Positions 1-7,527 of a stretch of DNA of 64,000 nucleotides are shown in pieces. This stretch comes from an uncultured Eubacterium sp. Its GTDB lineage: Bacteria > Bacillota > Clostridia > Oscillospirales > Acutalibacteraceae. A program made the position numbers and the translations under genes. Below the pieces are notes generated by a model. It did no database searches. It was not told the DNA's origin and worked only from the letters and a program-made list of their open reading frames with translations. Every line of letters begins with the position of its first letter. Positions within the stretch are counted from its first letter, which is position 1. The DNA lies in NCBI GenBank assembly GCA_944380545.1, contig CALWHV010000001.1, positions 1 through 64,000 of the forward strand, in the 5' to 3' direction.

Positions 1-187
1 CGCCGATTTTCTCAAAATGCTTTGCAACATAGAAAAATGTTTCCTGCACACATTCCTCTGAATCTTCAATGCTGTTTGTTTTTCTTAAGGCTATCCAATA
101 CAAAAGATCTTTGTATGTATTATAAAGCTCGGTAAACTTTTCCCTGTCGCCTTCGGAATCAATCAAACTTAAATAAATTGCTATCAT
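1..187 (-). CDS. ECF-type RNA polymerase sigma factor, N-terminal part (runs off the window)
   Basis: Reading leftward from the ATG at 187, 62 codons stay open to the window edge. The peptide begins MIAIYLSLIDSEGDREKF and continues with YKDLLYWIALRKTNSIEDSE followed by CVQETFFYVAKHF. This is the pattern of sigma-70 region 2: a helix with YxxLLYxIA, then the (D/E)(A/S)E(E/D)xVQETF motif that contacts the -10 element and core polymerase. An AAAGGA ribosome binding site lies about ten bases upstream. ECF sigma factors direct core polymerase to stress or surface-response promoters. No anti-sigma gene is visible because the 3' part is outside the window. The family is fairly sure from region 2 alone; the subgroup is unknown. 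Confidence 0.75.
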   Translation of the reverse strand, partial: MIAIYLSLIDSEGDREKFTELYNTYKDLLYWIALRKTNSIEDSEECVQETFFYVAKHFEKIG

Positions 188-246
188 ATATACTATATCC
201 TTTAAACCGCCGTTTTTGTGATAAAATTATTCAAAATCATTTTAAA

Positions 247-343
247 CACTAAATCCGTTTATTGTCAAGATGATTTGCACAAATGCCGAAACGCAGGTGA
301 GTACGACGGTGAGATCATAGGATTTCGGCAGCCGGATTTAGTG
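247..343. other. Palindromic three-stem element of unknown type
   Basis: An exact 11-bp inverted repeat (247-257 and 333-343, CACTAAATCCG/CGGATTTAGTG) encloses a second exact 8-bp stem (284-291 with 323-330, TGCCGAAA/TTTCGGCA). A weaker hairpin sits between them on the left (TGTCAA...TTGCACA, about 262-280). The layout resembles a three-way-junction RNA with a 31-nt apical loop (292-322), or a small palindromic mobile element. It lies between the sigma-factor start and the small ORF at 356-460. I recognise no Rfam family. The remainder of 188-632 holds that small ORF, the queT terminator and A/T-rich sequence with nothing else evident. Confidence 0.4.
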
Positions 344-355
344 ATGAAGTAATTT

Positions 356-460
356 TTATATATCGTTTTTTAATCTCAAAATCACTGAAACGCAATCCTT
401 TATAATCAAATCTATTTCTTCTCTGTTATTTGAATCTGTGTGTTTTTTAAATTCGCTCAT
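356..460 (-). CDS. Small ORF, 34 residues, upstream of the sigma factor
   Basis: ATG at 458-460 to TAA at 356-358 encodes a 34-residue polar peptide starting MSEFKKHTDSNN and ending in VSVILRLKNDI. The start has a good ribosome binding site, AGGA with five bases of spacing. The second half (EEIDLIIKDCVSVILRLK) could form one amphipathic helix. It is in the same orientation as the sigma factor gene that begins at 187, so the two may be co-transcribed across the palindromic element at 247-343. I do not recognise a family. It could be a true small protein or a chance ORF in an A/T-rich leader. Confidence 0.35.
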   Translation of the reverse strand: MSEFKKHTDSNNREEIDLIIKDCVSVILRLKNDI

Positions 461-544
461 ATTGTTCCTAACTTTGAAATATTTAGTATACCGGCTTGTA
501 AAATGCAGACCTAAAATTTAAATCAAATAAGTTGTTTAAACTAA

Positions 545-571
545 AAATGACTTGAAAGATTCAAGTCATTT
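545..571 (-). terminator. Rho-independent terminator of queT
   Basis: Perfect 12-bp inverted repeat AAATGACTTGAA (545-556) / TTCAAGTCATTT (560-571) with a 3-nt loop. Read on the minus strand it is followed by TTTTTAG, a proper U-tract. No U-tract follows on the plus strand, so it serves the queT transcript ending at 633. Confidence 0.85.
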
Positions 572-632
572 CAGCGTGCGGAAAAACCAAAGGGCTTTTG
601 TCAGTCCGTCTTTTATTTGATTTAGCGATTCG

Positions 633-1169
633 TCATTTCAGCGAAAACAGCTTTTTGTCAAGCCCGCGCTTTGTAAAGATATAGTAAAGTATCGTGCCTA
701 GCACAAGCATAACTCCAAGCTCGCCGAGGGCAACAAGCCCGCCCTGAATAAGGAAATCCGCAAAAATGAAATCGCCCTCCACGAAAAATGTCTCTATCTC
801 CCAGCCGACTATAACACCGTTGAAAACGGCGGGCATCAGCATCGCAGGCAGGGGATAGCCCTTTATCGCGGCGTTTCTCAAAAGATAGATGCACACGGTC
901 GCGCCCAGGGTTGCAAGCGAGCCGAATATCATATCGAGCGGCAGGCCGGAGCCGATGTTGTAGATGTTTGAAAGCACGCAGCCGATGGTGAGCCCCGGTA
1001 TTGCGGCGGGCGTGAAAAGCGCGAACACATTGAGCGCCTCGCTCACTCTGAACTGCACCGCGGCGGAGGTGGTGCCGGGCGCCAGAAAATTCTGCGCGTA
1101 GGTAAGCGCGGCGTACATCGCGGCTATAACCGCCGTTTGAACGATAAAAGAGGTTCTTTTGTTTCTCAT
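633..1169 (-). CDS. queT: QueT family transporter (ECF S component for queuosine precursor)
   Basis: A 178-residue integral membrane protein of the QueT/DUF988 family, the substrate-capture (S) subunit of an energy-coupling-factor transporter that imports a queuosine precursor such as preQ1 or queuine. The family signature is an N-terminal helix (SFIVQTAVIAAMYAALTYA) followed by the segment VQFRVSEALNVFALFTPAAI, then four more hydrophobic helices, ending in YYIFTKRGLDKKLF. The reading frame is open further upstream to 1280, but the ATG at 1169 has an AAGGAG site at -8 and gives the family's usual length. The upstream 110 bases are instead a riboswitch leader. No EcfA/EcfT genes lie nearby, as usual for group II S components that share a common energising module. 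Confidence 0.88.
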   Translation of the reverse strand: MRNKRTSFIVQTAVIAAMYAALTYAQNFLAPGTTSAAVQFRVSEALNVFALFTPAAIPGLTIGCVLSNIYNIGSGLPLDMIFGSLATLGATVCIYLLRNAAIKGYPLPAMLMPAVFNGVIVGWEIETFFVEGDFIFADFLIQGGLVALGELGVMLVLGTILYYIFTKRGLDKKLFSLK

Positions 1170-1179
1170 ATTCTGTTTT

Positions 1180-1250
1180 CTCCTTAGTTTTGTTTTTAGA
1201 AGCTCCGCGAATGAAACGGAACTGGTCAGGATTTTGCGAACTGACGGTTG
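1180..1250 (-). promoter_or_regulatory. Probable preQ1-III riboswitch in the queT leader
   Basis: The leader RNA (minus strand, 1250 down to 1180) folds into a GTCAG/CTGAC stem with the loop TTCGCAAAATC, then a second hairpin AGTTCCG/CGGAGCT, then an A-rich joiner TCTAAAAACAAAACTAAGGAG in which the Shine-Dalgarno AAGGAG is embedded. ATCC/TCCT bases in the first loop can pair with the AGGA of the ribosome binding site. PreQ1-III aptamers are known from Clostridia upstream of queT and have this order: large H-type pseudoknot with an inserted hairpin and 3' pairing to the ribosome binding site. I infer translational repression by preQ1. Class assignment is from memory of the family, not a covariance search. 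Confidence 0.62.
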
Positions 1251-1251
1251 T

Positions 1252-1280
1252 ATTATATCGCATCTCGGCGCGCCGTGCAA
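1252..1280 (-). promoter_or_regulatory. Promoter of queT
   Basis: On the minus strand, TTGCAC (1275-1280), 17-bp spacer and a perfect TATAAT (1252-1257). The predicted transcription start falls near 1245, at the first bases of the riboswitch aptamer. Confidence 0.6.
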
Positions 1281-1302
1281 TATGAAAATTTGCGCTCCCG
1301 TG

Positions 1303-1331
1303 TTGATAACGCCCTTTACCTGTGATATAAT
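1303..1331 (+). promoter_or_regulatory. Promoter of the beta-mannosidase gene
   Basis: TTGATA (1303-1308), 17-bp spacer, perfect TATAAT (1326-1331). Predicted start about 1338. It is back-to-back with the queT promoter, and gives an 85-nt leader that contains the hairpin repeat at 1351-1396. Confidence 0.8.
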
Positions 1332-1350
1332 TTAAACAACATTTAATTCC

Positions 1351-1396
1351 GGCGGGAATCGAATCAATATATGGTTTTAAACGGCTGATTCCCGCC
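1351..1396. repeat. Hairpin repeat, copy 1 (T-arm-like stem)
   Basis: GGCGGGAATC (1351-1360) pairs perfectly with GATTCCCGCC (1387-1396). The loop contains ATATGGTTTTAAACGGCT. The second half is nearly identical to sequence at 53,121-53,160 (TATGGTTTTAA, one substitution, then CGGCTGATTCCCGC), so this is a dispersed repeat and not a random hairpin. It sits in the 5' leader of the beta-mannosidase mRNA, 26 bases before the start codon. Confidence 0.65.
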
Positions 1397-1422
1397 AGCT
1401 TATACAAGAGAGGGTAAGTTTT

Positions 1423-3873
1423 ATGAAAATTGTTGAGCTCAGCGGCGAATGGAGCATAACGCTCGATTCCACAGGCAAAAAAGCCTGCGCCAAGGCTCCC
1501 GTAACGGATTTCGGGGCGCTCTTGGCAGGCGGCGTTATTCCCGATCCGTTCTACGGCACAAATGAATCTGAGGTCCAGTTCGTGGGCGAGGACGGAAAAA
1601 GCTTTGAAACTCAATTTGAGCTTCCCGCCGATATGCTTGAGCATAAGAATGTGCTTTTAAGCTTTGATATGCTTGATACGCTTGCCGATGTCTATCTTAA
1701 TTCGCATTTTCTCGGCAGGTCCGAAAACTGCTTCGTCCGCTTTGAAAAAGACGCTAAGGAGCTGCTCTTGCCGGGCAAAAACACCGTCAGGGTGCATTTT
1801 GACTCGCCCGTTGAATATATTACACGGCGCCAAAAGCAAAAGCCGCTGCCCAAAAACAACAACGGCACGAACGGCGCGCCGTATATCAGAAAGCCCGCCT
1901 GCCACTTCGGCTGGGACTGGGGCATCAATCTGCCCGTTTCGGGTATTCTCGGCAAGGTAAAGGTGCTTGCGTTTGACGATGAGGTGCGCGATTTCACCGT
2001 TTTCCAGCGCCACGAAAAAGGCGTCGTAACGCTCGATATAGAAACGGGTACAAAGGCGGACGCGCAGGGCGCCGTTTTGTGTCCGGACGGGCGCGAGCTT
2101 TCGTTTGCCGTAAAGGACGGCGCGGCGAGCGTCGTTATAGAATCTCCGCAGCTTTGGTGGACCCGCGACATCTCCGGCAGCGATAAGCAGCCGCTTTACA
2201 CCGTCTCGATAGGCTCTGTCAAAAAGCGCGTCGGCTTGCGCACGATAAAGCTTGACCGCGGCGCTGATAAATACGGCAATAATTTCAGATTCATATTAAA
2301 CGGCGTTCCCGTTTTTGCAAAGGGCGCAAATCTTATCCCGCCGGACGCTATGGCGGAAAGAATAGACGAAGCCGCCGAGCGCCGTATGATGGACGATTGC
2401 CTTGCCGCAAACTTCAATATGGTGCGCATTTGGGGCGGCGGCTACTACGGCAGCGATTATTTTTACGATTTGTGCGATGAAAACGGCGTTCTTGTTTGGC
2501 AGGATTTTATGTTCGCCTGCCTTATGTATCCGTTTTACGAAAAGGATTTTCTTGATAATGTGCTTACCGAGGTGCGCTTCAATGTGCGCCGCATAATGCA
2601 CCACGCCTCGCTTGCCCTCTGGTGCGGAAACAACGAGATAGAAACGATGTTTTCCTACATCCCCGAAACAACGGAGATAGTTAAGTGGTACCGCAAGTTC
2701 TTTTACGATATCCTGCCCACCGAGCTTCGCAGATACGACAGGAATACGCCGTATATCGAAACCTCCCCGATAGGCGACGGCTTCAGAAAGAATATCACTG
2801 CCGACAAGTGCGGCGACACGCATATGTGGCATGTTTGGCACGGCAGCAAGAATCTTAAGTATTACACAAAGCGCTTCACCCGCTTTATGAGCGAATACGG
2901 TATGGAATCCCTGCCGAGCGAGGACTGCATTGCGCAGTTCGCGCCCGAAAACGAAAAGCACCTGTTTTCAAAAACGATGCTCAGCCACCAGAAATGCCCA
3001 AGCGGCAACGCCAAGATGAAATATTACCTGCTTGAAAGGTATAACGAGCCGGACAGCTTTTCCGACCTTATCTACCTCACAGGCCTTATCCAGAGCCAAT
3101 GCGTCGGCAACGCGGCGGAGCATTTCAGGCGGCAAAAGGGCAGGTGCAACGGCTCGCTGTGGTGGCAGCTCAACGATTGCTGGGGCTGCCCGAGCTGGTC
3201 GTCGGTAGATTATTTCGGCAAGTGGAAGCCGCTTATGTACGATGCGCGCCGCTTCTTCAGCCCGATAGGCCTTTCAATAAAGGAGGACGGCAAAAAGGCG
3301 CAGGTCTGGCTGCTTAACGACACCTTGAATTCCGCCGATTACACAGTTGAGGCAAAGATAATGGATTTCAGCGGCAAGGTCCTGCGCGAAACGGCGCAAA
3401 ATGTCCATTCGCCTGCGGGAGAGCCCGTTCCCGCTGCGCTGCTTGCCGTCTCCGGGCTGGACACGGCCTCCTGCTTTATGCTTGCACGCCTTATAAAGGA
3501 CGGCAAATGTCTGTTTGAAACCACCTGCGTTTTCCGGCCGGAAAGGAAGCTCGCCCTCAGCCGCGCCAAGCTGCGCGTTTATGTGAGCGGCAATAAGCTC
3601 ACGCTTGAAAGCGATACCTACGCCCGCAGCGTATTTGTCGACATCAAGGGCTCCAACACTCCGCTGAGCGACAACTGCTTTGACCTTATCCCCGGAATAA
3701 AGAAGCAGATAACCCTGCCCGGAGCGGACAGGATAGACCCGAAAAGCATAACCGTTAAATGCGTAAATAATGTAAAATCCTCACACACGGCAAAGGAAAG
3801 GCTGCTTTACAGAGCCAATTTTGCCGTTCAGCCGGAGAATATTGCAAATATGTTCTATTACACTTTCAGCTGA
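1423..3873 (+). CDS. Glycoside hydrolase family 2, beta-mannosidase
   Basis: An 816-residue GH2 enzyme that releases non-reducing beta-mannose from mannan or N-glycan oligosaccharides. No signal peptide is present, so it acts in the cytoplasm on imported oligosaccharides. Domain order is N-terminal sugar-binding jelly roll (about 1-180, with the typical GxxRxxxHFGWDWG region), Ig-like domain (about 190-280), TIM barrel (about 285-560) and C-terminal Ig-like domains. The acid/base Glu405 is in WCGNNE and the nucleophile Glu491 in SEYGMES; RIWGGGYYGSDYFYDLCDE is the classic barrel motif. The WCGNNE form and the HFGWDWG segment favour beta-mannosidase over beta-galactosidase or glucuronidase. 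Ribosome binding site is GAGAGGG. It is monocistronic, from the promoter at 1303 to the terminator at 3887. Confidence 0.88.
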   Translation: MKIVELSGEWSITLDSTGKKACAKAPVTDFGALLAGGVIPDPFYGTNESEVQFVGEDGKSFETQFELPADMLEHKNVLLSFDMLDTLADVYLNSHFLGRSENCFVRFEKDAKELLLPGKNTVRVHFDSPVEYITRRQKQKPLPKNNNGTNGAPYIRKPACHFGWDWGINLPVSGILGKVKVLAFDDEVRDFTVFQRHEKGVVTLDIETGTKADAQGAVLCPDGRELSFAVKDGAASVVIESPQLWWTRDISGSDKQPLYTVSIGSVKKRVGLRTIKLDRGADKYGNNFRFILNGVPVFAKGANLIPPDAMAERIDEAAERRMMDDCLAANFNMVRIWGGGYYGSDYFYDLCDENGVLVWQDFMFACLMYPFYEKDFLDNVLTEVRFNVRRIMHHASLALWCGNNEIETMFSYIPETTEIVKWYRKFFYDILPTELRRYDRNTPYIETSPIGDGFRKNITADKCGDTHMWHVWHGSKNLKYYTKRFTRFMSEYGMESLPSEDCIAQFAPENEKHLFSKTMLSHQKCPSGNAKMKYYLLERYNEPDSFSDLIYLTGLIQSQCVGNAAEHFRRQKGRCNGSLWWQLNDCWGCPSWSSVDYFGKWKPLMYDARRFFSPIGLSIKEDGKKAQVWLLNDTLNSADYTVEAKIMDFSGKVLRETAQNVHSPAGEPVPAALLAVSGLDTASCFMLARLIKDGKCLFETTCVFRPERKLALSRAKLRVYVSGNKLTLESDTYARSVFVDIKGSNTPLSDNCFDLIPGIKKQITLPGADRIDPKSITVKCVNNVKSSHTAKERLLYRANFAVQPENIANMFYYTFS

Positions 3874-3886
3874 CAGAGGCAAAGCC

Positions 3887-3920
3887 AAGGCGGTCCGATT
3901 TAAAATCGGGCCGCCTTTTT
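3887..3920. terminator. Terminator after the beta-mannosidase gene (convergent site)
   Basis: AAGGCGGTCCGATTT paired with AAATCGGGCCGCCTT, one mismatch, followed by TTTTTG on the plus strand. It lies between convergent genes and may also stop minus-strand transcripts, though the minus-side U-tract is weak. Confidence 0.85.
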
Positions 3921-3926
3921 GTGCTT

Positions 3927-4295
3927 TCACAGAATATTTGAAAGGCTTATCGCTGAATGGTCAAGCACCTGACGAATCTCGCTCTTCGCCTCTATAAGCG
4001 CTTCGTTCGTGTCCTCCTCGTTCAGGTTGTTCAGATCCTTAAGAGTGCCAACGGATATTTCGGCGCTGTGCAGAATCGAATGGTCGCAGATATACTGCGC
4101 GCGCGTGTCAAAGCGCGCCCATTCCTCCTCTATTTCTTCGCACATATCCTTTTTTTCGTTCGGGTCGCGCTCCTCTATCGCCTCGTCTATCATTCTTATC
4201 ATCTCGCCGCACTGCGGGTAAACGGCTGCCTGCTCCCAAATGCAAAATCCGACCGCCGCCAGCAGAAACACGGCGGAAAACCACAGCCGCTTCAT
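3927..4295 (-). CDS. DUF4363 family protein
   Basis: A 122-residue protein with one N-terminal membrane segment (LWFSAVFLLAAVGFCIWEQ), followed by a helical, acidic extracytoplasmic part containing IRMIDEAIEERDPNEKK and a C-terminal segment with EAKSEIRQVLDHS. This matches the DUF4363 family, usually encoded directly downstream of DUF421 (YetF-like) membrane proteins in spore-forming Firmicutes. Its start codon overlaps the DUF421 stop codon (ATGA at 4292-4295), so the pair is translationally coupled. The biochemical function is unknown. Its position beside a divergent germination operon is compatible with a spore-membrane role, but that is inference. Confidence 0.75.
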   Translation of the reverse strand: MKRLWFSAVFLLAAVGFCIWEQAAVYPQCGEMIRMIDEAIEERDPNEKKDMCEEIEEEWARFDTRAQYICDHSILHSAEISVGTLKDLNNLNEEDTNEALIEAKSEIRQVLDHSAISLSNIL

Positions 4296-4969
4296 TCCTT
4301 TTCCCTCTTTTCAATAATGCTCACCCTGCCGTTTGAATCTATCGTCATCAGCAGAATGTCCTGCGCCTTTTTATCGTATCCGGCAAGCAGCAGCTCTATC
4401 TCGCTTTCCCTTATCTTGTTTTTGCCGAAATATTCCGTCACCGGCCTGCCGTCAATCACTATCGGCACGGGCGTTGATGCTTCTTGCGTTTTGATTCCCA
4501 GCTTCTCGGCTGCGGGCGGGGCTTTTTCACTTTTCGGCAAAACAGAGATCGTGCCGTTCGTTTCCACCACGGCGTCCTCTATGTCGTCTATGCTGAAATA
4601 TCCCTTTTCGCGCAGCGCGTCGCAAAGGTCGTCCACGGTCAGGCGTAGCCGGCGAAGCTGCTTTTCGTCTATTCTGCCGCTCTTTATAACGAATATCGGC
4701 TTGCCCTGCACAAGATTTCTGAAGCCTATGCTTTTCATTGAAACGGCGGAAACTATTATTTCAAGCGAAACGAATATCAATATCGGTATTATCATATTGG
4801 CAAGCGGCATCGCGTTGTCCTGAAGCGGTATCACCGCCACCTGAGAAACAAGTATCGTTATCACAAGCTCGTGCGGCGTCATCTCTCCTATCTGCCGCTT
4901 TCCCATTATCCGCAGCGCGATTATAACGGCGGCGTAGATTATTACCGCCCTGATAAAAACAATGCTCAT
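4292..4969 (-). CDS. DUF421 (YetF-like) membrane protein
   Basis: A 225-residue protein with three N-terminal membrane segments (IRAVIIYAAVIIALRIMG; HELVITILVSQVAVIPL; ANMIIPILIFVSLEIIVSAV) and two cytoplasmic YetF/DUF421 repeats. Family hallmarks are RIMGKRQIGEMTPHELVITI and the VQGKPIFVIKSGRIDEKQL segment with LRRLRLTVDDLCDALREKG. In the spacer between repeats is a proline-rich stretch (KSEKAPPAAEK). The frame is open back to 5230, but the ATG at 4969 has GGTGA at -8 and gives the expected N-terminus. YetF-family proteins in Bacillus are spore inner-membrane components; here that role is suggested only by homology and by the neighbouring ger operon. Confidence 0.85.
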   Translation of the reverse strand: MSIVFIRAVIIYAAVIIALRIMGKRQIGEMTPHELVITILVSQVAVIPLQDNAMPLANMIIPILIFVSLEIIVSAVSMKSIGFRNLVQGKPIFVIKSGRIDEKQLRRLRLTVDDLCDALREKGYFSIDDIEDAVVETNGTISVLPKSEKAPPAAEKLGIKTQEASTPVPIVIDGRPVTEYFGKNKIRESEIELLLAGYDKKAQDILLMTIDSNGRVSIIEKREKE

Positions 4970-5042
4970 TTTATCACCGAAACTATTTTTTGCATAATGA
5001 GCGCGCTTTATTGAAAAAATAAGGTTAGAAAATTTTTCGGTG

Positions 5043-6521
5043 ATGGATATGCAAAAGGTGTTTTGCAATATAGATGAAAATGTTGCGCATATGGAAAGGG
5101 AATATAAGGACTGCTCCGACTTTCTGCTGCGCCGCTGCACGGCGGGCGGCCGCGCCTTCGCCGTCTGCGTGCTGGACGGTATGATTGATTCCCTCCAGCT
5201 TTCGCAGATGATAATGGAGCCGCTTCTCACCTATGATTTTGAAAGCAGCGGCGCGCGGGAGATGTACCGCGAGATAAGGGAGCGCGCCGTGCGCTCGCTT
5301 GAAATGAGCGAAACCAAGGATTTTGAAGATGTATATTTTTACCTCTCTTCCGGCTTTGCCGCCATGTTTGAGGACGGCGTTGACTCCTGCCTCGTTTTCG
5401 GTATCCAGGGCTTTCAAAAGCGCCCAACGGGCGAGCCGGAAAACGAATCGGATATAAAGGGCGCCAAGGAATGTTTTACGGAAACGCTCAACGACAATAA
5501 GGCGGCGCTGCACCGCAGGATAAAATCCCCGCGCCTTAAAATGAAGCAGCTCAAGCTCGGTCAGGGGCTGAAAAACTCGGTCGCCGTCTGTTATCTCGAG
5601 GGCGCGGCGGATATGCGCCTCGTTGCCGATGTCGAGCGCCGTCTGCTTTCGTCCGGCGCGGACGGTCTCTCCGGCGAGGGGCAGATCGCGGAGGCGCTCG
5701 ATTCCGATATAGCCTCGTTCTTTTCCGCGGTGGGGGATACGGAACGGCCGGACACGCTCTGCTCCAAGCTTGCCGAGGGGCGCGTCGCCGTTCTGACGGA
5801 CGGCTCGCCGCACGCCGTGTATGTTCCTTACCTTTTCACGGATTCCTTTTCCACCGTGGATGATTATAACAACCGCCCGTTTTACGCCACCTTCAACCGG
5901 CTGCTGAAATATTTCTCCTTAGTTATATCGGTGATACTGCCGGGCTTTTATGTTGCCGTCGGCACCTATCATCAGGAGCTGCTGCCGTCGTCGCTGATGT
6001 ATACTGTCGCGGCTGCGGAGGCTTCAACGCCTTTTTCCCTTATGCAGGAGGCGGTTATGGTGCTCGTGCTTTATGAAATAATGCGCGAGGCAGGTCTGCG
6101 CCTGCCGAAAACGATAGGCCACGCCGTGTCCATCATCGGCGCGCTCGTTATAGGGGACGCCGTCGTAAACGCCGGCCTTGTCGGCGCCCCTATGCTTGTC
6201 GTGGTGGCGCTCACGGCTATTGCCTCGTATGTTGTGTACCCGCTTTACGAAAGCATTTCCGTCTTGCGCATAATCTTTATACTGCTCGGCGGCTTCACGG
6301 GCATCTACGGCGTCGTGCTCGGCGCGTCGGCTCTGTGCGTAAATATAACCGCCCTTTCGCCTTACGGCGTGCCGTATTCCTCGCCGATAGCGCCGCTGAG
6401 CAAAAACAGCGCGGGGGATATGTTTGCCCGCGCGCCGTGGCCCAGGCTTTTAAAGCATCGGTTCAATATAAAAGAGCTTAGGGGAGCTGATTGCATTAAT
6501 GACGCTTTACCGCGAAAATAA
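5043..6521 (+). CDS. Spore germination receptor A subunit (GerA family)
   Basis: A 492-residue GerAA/GerKA/SpoVAF-type protein of the spore inner membrane. The N-terminal half is the soluble two-subdomain region; the second half is membrane-embedded, starting with FNRLLKYFSLVISVILPGFYV. Family-specific motifs are DGSPHAVYVPYLFTDSFSTV, the HQELLPSSL motif, FSLMQEAVMVLVLYEIMREA, GLRLPKTIGHAVSIIGALVI and GDAVVNAGLVGAPMLVVVAL. It forms a receptor with the permease-like B and lipoprotein C subunits encoded next, sensing nutrients and triggering germination. The ATG at 5043 follows an in-frame GTG at 5040 and is itself followed by ATG at 5049; no strong ribosome binding site decides between them (AAGG lies 18 bases upstream). 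Confidence 0.9.
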   Translation: MDMQKVFCNIDENVAHMEREYKDCSDFLLRRCTAGGRAFAVCVLDGMIDSLQLSQMIMEPLLTYDFESSGAREMYREIRERAVRSLEMSETKDFEDVYFYLSSGFAAMFEDGVDSCLVFGIQGFQKRPTGEPENESDIKGAKECFTETLNDNKAALHRRIKSPRLKMKQLKLGQGLKNSVAVCYLEGAADMRLVADVERRLLSSGADGLSGEGQIAEALDSDIASFFSAVGDTERPDTLCSKLAEGRVAVLTDGSPHAVYVPYLFTDSFSTVDDYNNRPFYATFNRLLKYFSLVISVILPGFYVAVGTYHQELLPSSLMYTVAAAEASTPFSLMQEAVMVLVLYEIMREAGLRLPKTIGHAVSIIGALVIGDAVVNAGLVGAPMLVVVALTAIASYVVYPLYESISVLRIIFILLGGFTGIYGVVLGASALCVNITALSPYGVPYSSPIAPLSKNSAGDMFARAPWPRLLKHRFNIKELRGADCINDALPRK

Positions 6522-7527
6522 AATATCTCCTGCCGGCTTGTTCTTTCTGCTTTTCGTAAGCCGCGCCGTTATTGCCTTTACCTTCAGCAGCAGCGTTACG
6601 GGCACAGTATTTTCGTTCGATCTTGTGATAAGCCTTGCGCTGTCGCTCGCCGCCGCCGCGCTGCTTGCCGTGCCGGCTGCGCTGTGCGCCTCGCGCGGCA
6701 TATCCGTAACGCAGCGCCGCCCGCTTTCTTATCTATATTGCGGCTATCTCGTGTTTTCGGGCGCGCTTAATATCGCAAAATTCGCTGCTTTTTCTTCGTC
6801 CGAGCTCAATAAGAACGCCAAAACCGCCGTGCTTGCCGCGCTTATGATTTTGGCGTGCTCGTATGCGGCAACGCTAGGCGTGGAGGCGCTGTCAAGGTTC
6901 GGCTCAATGGTGTTCGTCATAACCCTCATCGGCACTGCCGCAGTCTTTGTTGAAGGGGCGGACGATTTTTCATATCTCGATATTTTCCCTCTCGTGCAAA
7001 ACGGTTCCGGCGCTTTTCTCAACAATGTGCTTTTTTCCGTTTGCAGCACGAACGAGCTTGCGCTTTTCTGCGTTCTTGCGCCACGCGTGAACGGCGGCGC
7101 GGTAAAGCCTCTTTATCTTTCGCTTTGCGCCGCTTACCTCGCGGCTTCGCTGCTCGTCGCTTTTGCCGTCGGCGTGCTCGGCAGCACTGCGTCCCTATCG
7201 GATTATCCGCTTTTTGATGTGGCGCGCCTGTCAAAGCTCGGCTCCGGCGAAAGGCTGGAGGCGGTTTTCACCGCGCTTTGGATATTCGCTGCGTTTTTAA
7301 AGGCTTCGCTTTTCATCTACTGCGCTGCGGACTGTCTTTCTCCGCACCGGCGAAAGCAAAAGGTGTGGCTCTGCGGCGCGGGAGTGCTCGCTGTGTCGCT
7401 TGCGGTTATCTACGGCGGCGAGCTTACCGGTATGAACGCCCCGATTGCCGTTTCCTTTTTGATATTCGCTTTCGTTTTGCCGCTCATCGCCTTGGTAACG
7501 GGAGGTAAAAGAAATGAAAAGGGCTGA
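6499..7527 (+). CDS. Spore germination receptor B subunit (GerAB/endospore permease family)
   Basis: A 342-residue, almost wholly hydrophobic protein with about ten membrane segments, related to amino-acid permeases of the APC superfamily. It starts with KISPAGLFFLLFVSRAVIAF, a typical beginning for the family, and contains DYPLFDVARLSKLGSGERLEAVFTALWIF-type sequence matching the conserved 'PxxxxxRxxxxGxFxERxExxF' GerAB region. GerB subunits are thought to bind the germinant. The gene overlaps gerA by 23 bases and gerC by 14 bases; GGGGAG lies 12 bases before the ATG. The sequence is divergent from Bacillus GerAB, so the germinant cannot be predicted. Confidence 0.85.
   Translation: MTLYRENKISPAGLFFLLFVSRAVIAFTFSSSVTGTVFSFDLVISLALSLAAAALLAVPAALCASRGISVTQRRPLSYLYCGYLVFSGALNIAKFAAFSSSELNKNAKTAVLAALMILACSYAATLGVEALSRFGSMVFVITLIGTAAVFVEGADDFSYLDIFPLVQNGSGAFLNNVLFSVCSTNELALFCVLAPRVNGGAVKPLYLSLCAAYLAASLLVAFAVGVLGSTASLSDYPLFDVARLSKLGSGERLEAVFTALWIFAAFLKASLFIYCAADCLSPHRRKQKVWLCGAGVLAVSLAVIYGGELTGMNAPIAVSFLIFAFVLPLIALVTGGKRNEKG

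Noticed and set aside
4981..5040. Forespore sigma-G type promoter before the germination operon
   Set aside because: TGCATA at 4991 resembles a -35, but no convincing CATNNTA-type -10 is seen at the right spacing.
4970..5230. N-terminal extension of the DUF421 protein
   Set aside because: It is antisense to the start of the germination gene, is not membrane-like, and the ATG at 4969 has a good ribosome binding site and the family N-terminus.
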